Shown here one piece after another: positions 1 through 6,921 of a DNA stretch of 7,421 bases. A model generated the notes under the pieces. It did not search any database, had not been told where the DNA came from, and saw only the letters and a program-made list of their open reading frames with translations. Position numbers and translations under genes: made by a program. This stretch comes from Nitrospira defluvii (GTDB taxonomy: Bacteria; Nitrospirota; Nitrospiria; Nitrospirales; Nitrospiraceae): assembly GCA_016199015.1 (NCBI GenBank), contig JACQHN010000595.1:1-7421 (forward strand), given 5' to 3'. How positions within the stretch are numbered: position 1 is the first letter of the stretch; each line of letters starts with the position of its first letter.

Positions 1-571
1 CGTGCAGCAGAACACGCAGATTGTCCGCACGTGTAAGAATCGGCCGATAGACCTTCCCGAACTGCGTCGGCGGACTCCATCGCTCGATGCCTGACGTATT
101 CACATCCCCGTCCGAAAATCCTGGAAGCATGGAGGGAGGCGCGCCAGGAAGCGCGGAGGCAACCTGATAGTCGTACTCGCCGCACTCACAATACGTATGG
201 GCACGCCGGTAATAATCCTCCAGGGTCTTCTGAGGGAACGGCCACCCACTGTGCGGCACCCAGTCGCGCGAGTCGAAATCCAGCGAATCGAATGGAATGC
301 AGCGTCCACCCCAGAGCGACGTGGTCCCGCCCAGCTGCCGGTAACGAGCCTGATCCAATGGCAGATGACGGACCGCATCGTTCAGGGCGCCTTGGTACAG
401 GGTTTGACTCGGACCGGCTTTCGACTTGCCGCCGGCTTCCAACAGAATAATATTCATCCCGGTCGCTAACAATTCCATCGCCAGCGTGATACCGGCGGCG
501 CCCGCTCCCACGATACACACATCGGCGGTCAGAGTCTGTCCATCGGAGATCGATCGTGCATCAAGCAACAT
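1..571 (-). CDS. GMC-family FAD-dependent oxidoreductase, N-terminal part (runs off left edge)
   Basis: The reading frame is open from the ATG at 571-569 to the left edge, giving the first 190 residues. It begins MLLDARSISDGQ and has a Rossmann FAD-binding motif VGAGAAG at residues 21-27, followed by LLEAGG at 43-48, whose glutamate (E45) would bind the adenosine ribose of FAD. A GGTTSLWGGRC segment at 81-91 matches the GMC oxidoreductase fold. There is no signal peptide, so a cytoplasmic flavoenzyme is likely. GMC enzymes oxidise alcohols and sugars; the substrate here cannot be told, and the catalytic C-terminal half with its histidine lies outside the window. The start overlaps the 3' end of the aldo/keto reductase gene by 11 bases and has a GGAG ribosome site 7 bases upstream, which suggests translational coupling. 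A role in modifying a glycan precursor is inferred from context only. Confidence 0.85.
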   Translation of the reverse strand, partial: MLLDARSISDGQTLTADVCIVGAGAAGITLAMELLATGMNIILLEAGGKSKAGPSQTLYQGALNDAVRHLPLDQARYRQLGGTTSLWGGRCIPFDSLDFDSRDWVPHSGWPFPQKTLEDYYRRAHTYCECGEYDYQVASALPGAPPSMLPGFSDGDVNTSGIERWSPPTQFGKVYRPILTRADNLRVLLH

Positions 572-1427
572 GACCACACTCCATCGCACGCTCGACTGCA
601 TGCACGTTTTCACGCAGGTGCCGGCGGCACGTCATCCCCGCAAGTACCACGTCAATCTCTGGGCGGTGCAAGAGAGGACGCAAAGCATCGGACACGGAGC
701 CTTTGGCCAGCACATCATGCGCAAACACCTCCCGTGCGATCACGCCCACCTGTTGGAGACGCGCGCGCGCCAGCACCGGGATGGCCGCCTCGATTCGGCT
801 GCGGTCAATGGGAATCTGCACGCAGGCGACGTCCGGCTGTCCGAGCCATACATAGGCATCGTCCAACGACCGGCAGGACACGCCGAACTGCCGCAGTTTG
901 CCTTGCGCCTTGAAACGGGCCAGCAGCTCGAACACCGCATCACGTTGCGGCACATCAACCGGGGGATTGTGCAATAAAAAGAGATCGATCCGATCCACGT
1001 TGAGACGATACAAGCTCCCCTCGATTCGACGGGAAAGATAGTCCGGGTCAAAACATTGCCGCTCCTGCTGATGACGCGCCTGCGTGGTGGCGACTCGTGT
1101 TGCCCGCCAGCGCCGCAGGAGCACATTGGCGGCCGGCTTTACAAGTCGAACCACGTATTCCATCGGACCGACCGTCAACCCGGCCTTGGTACAGAGAATC
1201 ATTCCTTCGCCCCGGCTCCGAAACAGCTTCCCGAGCAGGCGTTCACTATCACCCTGACCATAGACGTCGGCCGTATCGAAAAACGTGATGCCCGCGTCCC
1301 TGGCCTCACAAAGACTCGCCTCCACTTCGGCGCGCGAATAACGTGTCGCCAACGAGGCGATCATCGAGCACCCGAATCCCAGCACCGAGGGCGTGAAGCC
1401 GGTGTTACCGAGCTTGCGATACTGCAC
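561..1427 (-). CDS. Aldo/keto reductase
   Basis: This is a 288-residue NAD(P)H-dependent aldo/keto reductase, expected to form a soluble TIM barrel that reduces carbonyls. It opens with MQYRKLGNTG, the usual first strand. The catalytic tetrad is intact: D51 and Y56 in FFDTADVYG, K81 in CTKAG and H153 in LLHNP. The segment FGVSCRSLDD at 181-190 and LAGMTCRRHLREN at 262-274 fit the late barrel strands and the cofactor-binding end. An arginine-rich stretch at about 94-123 follows the lysine strand. The start codon is GTG, preceded 6 bases upstream by GGAG; both lie inside the upstream glycosyltransferase gene, with a 23-base overlap. The stop overlaps the next oxidoreductase gene by 11 bases. 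The length is slightly below the roughly 300-330 residues common in the family. The substrate is unknown; a keto-sugar or aldehyde intermediate is an inference from the operon. Confidence 0.9.
   Translation of the reverse strand: MQYRKLGNTGFTPSVLGFGCSMIASLATRYSRAEVEASLCEARDAGITFFDTADVYGQGDSERLLGKLFRSRGEGMILCTKAGLTVGPMEYVVRLVKPAANVLLRRWRATRVATTQARHQQERQCFDPDYLSRRIEGSLYRLNVDRIDLFLLHNPPVDVPQRDAVFELLARFKAQGKLRQFGVSCRSLDDAYVWLGQPDVACVQIPIDRSRIEAAIPVLARARLQQVGVIAREVFAHDVLAKGSVSDALRPLLHRPEIDVVLAGMTCRRHLRENVHAVERAMECGHVA
579..582 (-). promoter_or_regulatory. Ribosome binding site for the GMC oxidoreductase
   Basis: GGAG lies 7 bases before the ATG at 571-569, inside the last codons of the aldo/keto reductase gene. 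It supports this start for a gene truncated by the window edge. Confidence 0.6.
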
Positions 1428-2556
1428 AATCCGCTCCGATCCCTACCACGTCCGCATACCGAGCTTCAGTAACCTGCGCAATCGCGTCCCAGGAAATGTC
1501 CTTCGCCGCCTGTTGCACGTTCGTGATCATGCGCGCGTACAATGCGTCATCGCGCAGCAGGCGAACGAGCGCGTCCGCCAGCGCCGCCGGGTCCTTGGGA
1601 GGCACGAGTAACCCTGTCGATTCATCATCGACGACCTCCTCAAACCCGCCCACTCGCGTGGCAATGACCGGTTTGCCGAATCCGAACGCGGAAGCCAGAA
1701 CCCCGCTATTCCAGCCATTCTCATAGGGCAGGACCAACAGCCGAGCGGCGGTGAAGTAGCCGGCCATCTGCGCAAAACTCACGTACTGCGGCACTAACCG
1801 TACACGTTCCTGCAAGCCGAGCTCCTTCAGCTGACGTTGCAGCGGAGCCAGGTCCATGAGCGGTTTCCCGACAATCAACAACAGCGCATCCGGCACCTGC
1901 CGGAGAACCTCGGGCGCGGCTGACAACAACGTATGTATGCCTTTTCTTGGCTCGATCAGACCGAAGCACAACACCACGCGTGAACCGGAAGGAATGTCCG
2001 GCAATTCCGCAGCGATGTGCTCCCGCACAAACGCCGTGAGGTCCGCGATCGGATGTACGGTGATCCGTTCGCGAGGCACAGCGAAGTGTTCGATGACCAG
2101 AGACTCATTCTGTTTGGCATTGAGAAACACATGCCGCATGCGGGCATAGAGGAACCGGAACGCGCGGATATGATAGGGCCGCAATGAGTTGGGCAAGACA
2201 TCCTGGGGCGTGTAGACGAACGAGGCGCTTCCCAAGAGTCGCAACATCGCCCACAGAAGGATGTAGAGGGCCGGATGTTGCGCCCCCTGCAGGTGGATGA
2301 TCTGCGGCCGGAAGGTCAGGCAATGCCAGACAAACCGACAAAGCCGCAGCGGCCTGGGTCGATAACGATCAAACACCTCCAACGCTGTGTACTTTCGTGG
2401 ATAATCCGCCAATTCAAATCCAATGCCTGTGACTAGCGTGACGCGATGGCCCCGCTCCACCAGCGCATTGGCCAAGTTGTGGGTATACTGCACCGTCCCG
2501 GCACGCGGAGCCGGCGCGATAAACAGGATGCGAAGTCCGTCGCTGGAAATGGTCAT
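1405..2556 (-). CDS. GT4-like (GT-B fold) glycosyltransferase without the EX7E glutamates
   Basis: This is a 383-residue cytoplasmic glycosyltransferase with two Rossmann-like domains. The N-terminal acceptor domain opens with LRILFIAPAPRAGTVQYTHN at residues 8-27, with the glycine/threonine loop of GT4 enzymes, and continues to about residue 180. The C-terminal donor domain begins at VVLCFGLIEPRKGI (194-207), which contains the conserved K205-G206. It includes LLIVGKPL (226-233), LVLPYE (274-279) and SGVLASAFGFGKPVIATRVG (284-303). The usual EX7E glutamates are replaced: by position they correspond to about G281 and S289. The SGVLASAF form does occur in GT4 homologues, so the gene need not be dead. 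The ATG at 2556 has only a weak, distant GAGG upstream. The gene follows the barrel gene after 67 bases and overlaps the aldo/keto reductase by 23 bases. Donor and acceptor sugars cannot be predicted. Confidence 0.88.
   Translation of the reverse strand: MTISSDGLRILFIAPAPRAGTVQYTHNLANALVERGHRVTLVTGIGFELADYPRKYTALEVFDRYRPRPLRLCRFVWHCLTFRPQIIHLQGAQHPALYILLWAMLRLLGSASFVYTPQDVLPNSLRPYHIRAFRFLYARMRHVFLNAKQNESLVIEHFAVPRERITVHPIADLTAFVREHIAAELPDIPSGSRVVLCFGLIEPRKGIHTLLSAAPEVLRQVPDALLLIVGKPLMDLAPLQRQLKELGLQERVRLVPQYVSFAQMAGYFTAARLLVLPYENGWNSGVLASAFGFGKPVIATRVGGFEEVVDDESTGLLVPPKDPAALADALVRLLRDDALYARMITNVQQAAKDISWDAIAQVTEARYADVVGIGADCAVSQAR
1434..1437 (-). promoter_or_regulatory. Ribosome binding site deciding the GTG start of the aldo/keto reductase
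   Basis: GGAG is followed by 6 bases and then GTG at 1427-1425. The site sits within the last codons of the preceding glycosyltransferase gene, so the reductase is probably translated by coupling. The residues after the GTG (QYRKLGNTG) match the usual N-terminus of the family. Confidence 0.6.
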
Positions 2557-2583
2557 CTGATCCGCCGCCTCAATAAGCTAAGT

Positions 2584-2604
2584 GTGTCTGCATGTGTTCT
2601 GCAT
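2584..2604. repeat. Two-copy short tandem repeat in the largest intergenic gap
   Basis: In the 67-base gap (2557-2623) the plus strand reads GTGTCTGCAT directly followed by GTGTTCTGCAT, two copies differing by one inserted T. Nothing else stands out in the gap: no hairpin with a T-run and no convincing promoter. This may be a chance duplication. Confidence 0.4.
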
Positions 2605-2623
2605 TCGTGCCTGGCTGGCCGCG

Positions 2624-3988
2624 TTAGAAGGTGGCGGTCAACCGTAGACTGACCTTGTTCGCGAGACGGTCCGCGGAGACCCCGAAAAACTCCTCTCGCT
2701 GATTAAACATGTCGTACCCCAGCCTTGCCACGAGCCAGGACGTGGGGGAATATGAGATTCCAGCGTTCCATTTCAATGTGTTCACCTTTAGATCGTCTGA
2801 ACTTGTGCTGGTCAAGACCCACACGAGTCCCGCATCCAAGAGGAACCCGTTTGCGATCCTGATTTTGGCTGAGGCTCGCACAAAATCTCCAACGAGCGGC
2901 TGGCTGATGCCTCCCGAAGGAGGAAATACGTCCCGCATATAACTCAATTCGTACAGCGCCTCGCCGATGGACTTCTTAATGGAGGCTTGAGCCATAAGGT
3001 TGATCGTCGAGGGGGTCGGCGCCACACGAACCGCTCCGAGGGTTCCACTCACAGCCAGCGTCTCAGATAGGTCCATCTCGTGTCCCACCATCGCCGAATG
3101 GGATTGGAGATCGCGGCCCTGTTGAAAATCGAAGAAGCGAAACCGATATTTGACGGTGGTCCGTCCCCATTGCGACTCGCGCACTCTGACACCGAGCTCG
3201 CCCTCGTGGGTCATGCTATTGATCGCTCCCGGCGCATCGACCGACCAGAGAAAGTTCCCATAGTTGACCAGGAGGTCCACGGACGGTGTCAGCCGGTGCC
3301 TAACCATCAAGGCGCCGATGTTGATGGACGTGCGACCGAAGGATCCGAGAATACCGGGTACTTGTTGTTCGGTCGGATCTTGAAAGGACTCGAAGCGTTC
3401 GAAAATCGTCAACGAGGTCCGACTCGTCAAATCCAGCAAGGCCAGCAGTTCTCCATTTTGCCGCGAGACGGCACGATTTTGATTCGTGTTGTTTGCATAA
3501 GTCCGAGACTCCACGGCGTAATCCGCGAAGACCTGCCCATATCGTCCCGATGTCACGTAGCCGAGTCCCGGCGTGACTTTTGTTATATAGTCGGTCCCGC
3601 GATTGTGGGCCGTGAAGAACACGTTGTCGGTATATTGCTCCGAAATCGCAACACGAGGAGTAAATCCGTCGCGGCGAGTGGGAACTCCCAAGAGCAGTTT
3701 TTCAGACTCGGGCATCCTGTCATATCCCATTTGATTCTGCCACGATGGCACCTCGCCAAACTCACGCTGCGGACGTACGAACTCCGTATGTTCCGACTCT
3801 TGCGCGAGCAACATTGACGGAGCAAGCAGCCCCGCAGTAGCCAGCATCGCACCGCCTACCTCCAGGCGAAACCAAGGCGAAACAGATACGGAAACGGAGT
3901 CGGCCACCTTGCCCAATAGAACGCCCAGGTCTGAAATCCATTGTGCCACTCGAATTTGCCTTCGTCCGGAATGTTGATTCACCGTCAT
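2624..3988 (-). CDS. Outer-membrane beta-barrel protein, probable polysaccharide-export porin
   Basis: This is a 454-residue secreted protein. A hydrophobic signal core (VGGAMLATAGLLAPSMLLA, about residues 44-62) ends in LLA before QES, giving a likely cleavage after residue 62. From about 110 to the end the chain alternates hydrophobic and polar residues in short strands with aromatic girdles, such as TSRTSLTIFERFE (188-200), TTVKYRFRFFDF (277-288), WLVARLGYDMF (418-428) and KVSLRLTATF (445-454). The terminal phenylalanine is the usual signal for outer-membrane barrel assembly. It resembles the putative beta-barrel proteins (BBP2/EpsL-like) of exopolysaccharide clusters; the exact family is not certain. 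The start ATG shares its A with the TAA stop of the OPX gene (TAATG), strong evidence of coupled translation and for this start. The consequence is an unusually long N-region of about 40 residues ahead of the signal core, so a later start (for example GTG at 3907) is possible. Confidence 0.85.
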   Translation of the reverse strand: MTVNQHSGRRQIRVAQWISDLGVLLGKVADSVSVSVSPWFRLEVGGAMLATAGLLAPSMLLAQESEHTEFVRPQREFGEVPSWQNQMGYDRMPESEKLLLGVPTRRDGFTPRVAISEQYTDNVFFTAHNRGTDYITKVTPGLGYVTSGRYGQVFADYAVESRTYANNTNQNRAVSRQNGELLALLDLTSRTSLTIFERFESFQDPTEQQVPGILGSFGRTSINIGALMVRHRLTPSVDLLVNYGNFLWSVDAPGAINSMTHEGELGVRVRESQWGRTTVKYRFRFFDFQQGRDLQSHSAMVGHEMDLSETLAVSGTLGAVRVAPTPSTINLMAQASIKKSIGEALYELSYMRDVFPPSGGISQPLVGDFVRASAKIRIANGFLLDAGLVWVLTSTSSDDLKVNTLKWNAGISYSPTSWLVARLGYDMFNQREEFFGVSADRLANKVSLRLTATF

Positions 3989-4590
3989 TACGGCACAATC
4001 ACAGTGTCTCCGGGCCGAAGCATGACATTTTGATTCGTGTCTTCCCCCTGAACAAACTTGCTGTAACTGAACGGAATGCGCTGCTCGTTGCCGCGCGCGG
4101 GATTGACGATGAAAATCTTGTTCCGCGAAGCAAACGTGGTGAGCCCACGAGCCATGGCCAAAGCCTGGATGACGGTCACTGGGCCCTTAAGATCGAAGAC
4201 ACCTGGCTGCATCACTTCACCCAGCACAAAAATGCGAAAACTGTGCGTGGCCTCCAAGATCACGGTCACCTGCGGATCCTGAATTTGGTTCTTCAGTTGC
4301 TTGTTGATCCGTTCTTCGATCTCACCCAACGTGAGTCCCTTAGCCTCAATCTCGCCGATCAACGGATAGTTGATTTTGCCGTCCGGTCGAACGGTGACCA
4401 TGGTCGACAGTTCTTTGTGCTTCCAAATGAACACGTTGAGGACATCTCCCGCGCCCAATCGGAACGGCCCACTCCAGCCCGCTTCCACAGCCGGAACAAG
4501 TAGCGGCTCGGGCTCAGACGCCTGTACGGTACCCGCCAGCCATAAGACGACGAAAAGAACAATCCAGTTTGTGTGAAGAATACGTGGCAT
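3988..4590 (-). CDS. Minimal polysaccharide export protein (Wza/OPX family)
   Basis: This is a periplasmic export protein of 200 residues counted from the ATG at 4590. A hydrophobic signal (IVLFVVLWLAG, 10-20) leads to a probable signal peptidase I cleavage at VQA-SE (24/25). There is no cysteine anywhere, so it is not a lipoprotein, unlike Wza. The polysaccharide export domain spans about 43-112 (FRLGAGDVLNVFIWKH, then VRPDGKINYPLIGEI at 67-81). One SLBB domain spans about 117-165 (FRIFVLGEVMQPGVFDLKG). The chain ends at LRPGDTVIVP, with no C-terminal membrane-spanning helix; Wza is about 380 residues. The protein probably needs the adjacent beta-barrel to cross the outer membrane. The frame opens at 4614, but those first codons contain the GGGAGG ribosome site, so the start is the ATG at 4590 or the GTG at 4593. 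The gap to the upstream GT2 gene is 30 bases. Confidence 0.92.
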   Translation of the reverse strand: MPRILHTNWIVLFVVLWLAGTVQASEPEPLLVPAVEAGWSGPFRLGAGDVLNVFIWKHKELSTMVTVRPDGKINYPLIGEIEAKGLTLGEIEERINKQLKNQIQDPQVTVILEATHSFRIFVLGEVMQPGVFDLKGPVTVIQALAMARGLTTFASRNKIFIVNPARGNEQRIPFSYSKFVQGEDTNQNVMLRPGDTVIVP

Positions 4591-4600
4591 CACTTTGTTT

Positions 4601-4606
4601 CCTCCC
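4601..4606 (-). promoter_or_regulatory. Strong ribosome binding site for the OPX gene
   Basis: GGGAGG lies 7 bases before a GTG at 4593 and 10 bases before the ATG at 4590. It rules against the more upstream in-frame ATG at 4614, whose codons would encode the ribosome site itself. Confidence 0.75.
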
Positions 4607-4620
4607 AGTAACATGAATCT

Positions 4621-5625
4621 TTAGTTGGTCTTGCTCATCAGCATCGGCACAGTTTGCACCAAACCCGAGGCCATCACGACGGCTCGGCACACCAAGAGGA
4701 ATGGCGCGGCGACTCGTAATCCAGGATCTTCGCGAGGCAACTGCCACAGAAACGGTAACGCGGTAGCCGTGAAAAGGCCGCCGGCGAGCGCCGCGACATA
4801 GAAGGCATTAGGCACAAGCGGGATGAACGCAAGCGCCCCCGCACCCAACACGACCGAGCCGATCTGAAGCTTGAGCGTTTGCGGCGTGTAGGAATCACGG
4901 ATGGCCTTGCCCGGAAACCGTTTGTAGACCATCACTCGCCAGTAGGCCCGGCTATGTTTCTTCCGTAGATACTGTTTCAGTGTCGCCGGATGTTGATGAT
5001 AGATAATCGCCGCAGGATTGAACTTGATCTTATAGCCGGCCGTCGCCACCCGGTAGGAGAGGTCCGTGTCTTCGTTGTCGGCGACCGGAAAACTGGTGTC
5101 GAATCCGCCGATCGTGCGAAATATTTCGCGACGGAAACCCGCCGAGTAGGAAAAGACGACGTCCACATATTCGGCAGCGGCCAGCTGGCGATACCGCGCC
5201 TCAAACTCGGCCTGCGCGAAGCGCGCCACGAGGCTCCGTTGTTTTGTCTTATAGGCGCCTTTCACCGCGGCAATACTCGGTGACTGAAACGGCGCCACCA
5301 TCTCCTTGATCCAGTCGAGGTGCGGTACGCAGTCGGCATCGGTGAACAGCAGAAACTCTCCTTGAGCCGCTTCGGCACCAAGATTCCGAGCGGCCGCCGG
5401 GCCTTGATGAGCCTGCCGCATCACGCGCAATCGAGGCTGCTCCGGTCCCCAATTTTTGACGTACCGTTCAATATACTCAGGCGTGCCGTCCGTCGAGCCA
5501 TCGTCGACAATAATGATCTCGACCTCGGCCGCCTGGAATGATTGTCGGGCAAACGCTTCCAGTCCGTCGCCGATCGTCTTCGTGGCATTATAGGCAGGAA
5601 TGACGACCGTAACACGTGTTCCCAT
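4621..5625 (-). CDS. GT2-family glycosyltransferase with C-terminal membrane segments
   Basis: This is a 334-residue GT-A fold glycosyltransferase that uses a nucleotide-sugar donor at the cytoplasmic face of the inner membrane. The nucleotide-binding start VTVVIPAYN (5-13) and VDDGSTDGT (40-48) are canonical. The metal-binding DXD motif is D96-A-D98 in FTDADC. GGFDTSFP (173-180) and NEDTDLSYR (184-192) supply the acidic catalytic-base region, and a basic stretch with R221 and R230 follows. Hydrophobic segments at about 254-272, 274-295 and 304-328 probably anchor the protein in the membrane. The start is supported by GAGG 5 bases before the ATG. The gene lies 45 bases after the GT4 gene and 30 bases before the OPX gene, consistent with assembly of the exported glycan. 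The sugar transferred cannot be predicted. Confidence 0.92.
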   Translation of the reverse strand: MGTRVTVVIPAYNATKTIGDGLEAFARQSFQAAEVEIIIVDDGSTDGTPEYIERYVKNWGPEQPRLRVMRQAHQGPAAARNLGAEAAQGEFLLFTDADCVPHLDWIKEMVAPFQSPSIAAVKGAYKTKQRSLVARFAQAEFEARYRQLAAAEYVDVVFSYSAGFRREIFRTIGGFDTSFPVADNEDTDLSYRVATAGYKIKFNPAAIIYHQHPATLKQYLRKKHSRAYWRVMVYKRFPGKAIRDSYTPQTLKLQIGSVVLGAGALAFIPLVPNAFYVAALAGGLFTATALPFLWQLPREDPGLRVAAPFLLVCRAVVMASGLVQTVPMLMSKTN

Positions 5626-5670
5626 CTTGTCCTCATTTCTGACATGCTAGAGTCTGAGCCGTGAGCATGA

Positions 5671-6921
5671 TCACGCTTCAGAACTCTTTCCGGATTCAAG
5701 AATCAATGCACGTCGAAGCCGCTCATCCAAACCAGTGGCTCCGGTTGCCCCGTTTCGCCGTTGCTCACGCCAGGCGATGACCTCTCTGTAGACATTACGC
5801 GTGCGTGACGCCATGACGTCGACGCTCAATTCCTGCATGACATGCTGCTGCGCTCGACGGCCCAGCTCAGATGCCCTGCGCGGATCCTCGATCAATTGGA
5901 CGAGCGTCTGAGTCAAGCCCTCGACATCCCCAGGTTGAAGAAGGACCCCCGTTTCACCATGGGTGATCATTTCGTGCGTTCCCCCGACATCCGTGGTCAC
6001 CACGGCCTTCCCCATGGCCATCCCTTCGATGAGGGTAAAGCTGAAGCTTTCAGCAAATGACGGTGCAACTAATATGTCTAACGAGGCCATGACTTGCGGC
6101 ACGAACTCTTTGGCGACTTTCGTGAAAAGCACGCGTGACTGCAAACCTTGCTCCTCAACGAACTTGATGAGTGTCTGTTTATAGCTTTCATACCCCGGCG
6201 GCGCTTCCCCGACTATGGTGAACCGGCACTCTGGATGCCGTCGCGCAATAACAGCAGCCGCTTGCAAAAACTCCAGCTGTCCCTTGACCGGATGAATTCG
6301 GCCCACCATGCCCAGGACGTTGATGTCGTCAACACCAAACCATTTCGAGCGAAAAGCAGGCGGTACCTCCGCGGTGAATGCCGTGAGATCGACCCCTCCA
6401 TGAATGACGAGGACGGGAGGCCCCCCGTTCCCCTGTTGCACTTGAGCCGCCATCGTGCCGGAATCCGAAATGACGGTATCAAACAACCGATGAGCCAATC
6501 GGTTCACAACCGGATAAAGCCTGGCCCGAAGGGAGCCGGCGGGGAAATTGGTCCAGCCCATAAAGGTCGCGACGACCGGTCGTCCTGTCAGCTTCGCGGC
6601 AATGGCTCCCACCAGGTCGGCACGATGGTCATGGGTATGGACGATGTCGGCCCCAAGATGACGAATCAGTCGCACCGTAGCGAACACGTCGCGACAACTG
6701 AACAGGTTTCCTACTGGAATCGTGACGAGCGGTAAGTGCAGCCGCGTGGCCTCTTTCAGCCATGGCGTTTCACCATGACGGGGATCGACCACGCAGGCGA
6801 GCGTTGACTCACAGTTGCGAGCAGCAAGGCCAGGAATGAGAGACATAAGATAGGTTTCACTGCCTGTCACGTCGCTAATCCCACGACAATTACGCAGATG
6901 AAGCACGCGAAGCTGTCTCAT
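5671..6921 (-). CDS. GT4-family glycosyltransferase
   Basis: This is a 416-residue GT-B fold retaining glycosyltransferase. The N-terminal domain opens LRVLHLRNCRGISDVTGSET (4-23), where the glycine loop binds the acceptor or donor phosphate; IVHTHDHRAD (93-102) is a typical acceptor-domain motif. The donor domain starts at VLGMVGRIHPVKGQ (202-215), with K213. It continues through FTIVGEAPPG (234-243) and the EX7E motif E291 to E299 in FAESFSFTLIEG, then MAMGKAVVTTDVGG (301-314). Key catalytic residues are present, so it should be active. The frame stays open upstream to 7287, but the real start is the ATG at 6921: GGAGG lies 5 bases upstream, the protein family begins there, and the upstream part overlaps the polymerase gene in another frame. 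The start overlaps the polymerase stop as ATGA. The last 25 residues are a polar tail of no known motif. Confidence 0.93.
   Translation of the reverse strand: MRQLRVLHLRNCRGISDVTGSETYLMSLIPGLAARNCESTLACVVDPRHGETPWLKEATRLHLPLVTIPVGNLFSCRDVFATVRLIRHLGADIVHTHDHRADLVGAIAAKLTGRPVVATFMGWTNFPAGSLRARLYPVVNRLAHRLFDTVISDSGTMAAQVQQGNGGPPVLVIHGGVDLTAFTAEVPPAFRSKWFGVDDINVLGMVGRIHPVKGQLEFLQAAAVIARRHPECRFTIVGEAPPGYESYKQTLIKFVEEQGLQSRVLFTKVAKEFVPQVMASLDILVAPSFAESFSFTLIEGMAMGKAVVTTDVGGTHEMITHGETGVLLQPGDVEGLTQTLVQLIEDPRRASELGRRAQQHVMQELSVDVMASRTRNVYREVIAWREQRRNGATGATGLDERLRRALILESGKSSEA

Noticed and set aside
186..518. 110-codon minus-strand open frame at the left end
   Set aside because: It is a different frame from the GMC oxidoreductase, which has the FAD-binding motif and runs through the same bases to the window edge.
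426..977. 183-codon plus-strand open frame across the AKR and GMC genes
   Set aside because: It is antisense to two well-supported enzymes whose catalytic motifs are intact; its product shows no motif.
3080..3817. 245-codon open frame on the plus strand, opposite the beta-barrel gene
   Set aside because: The translation has no recognisable fold or hydrophobic pattern, lies wholly antisense to a convincing barrel gene, and is explained by GC-biased codon positions in the real gene.
3943..4503. 186-codon plus-strand open frame opposite the OPX gene
   Set aside because: It mirrors the OPX frame, which has clear domains; the product resembles no family I know.
5660..5675. Inverted repeat CGTGA-6 bases-TCACG at the GT4 stop codon, considered as a terminator
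   Set aside because: The stem is only 5 base pairs with no T-run after it, and the next gene follows closely on the same strand.
6148..6735. 195-codon plus-strand open frame opposite the GT4 gene
   Set aside because: It is antisense to a canonical glycosyltransferase and has no motif of its own.
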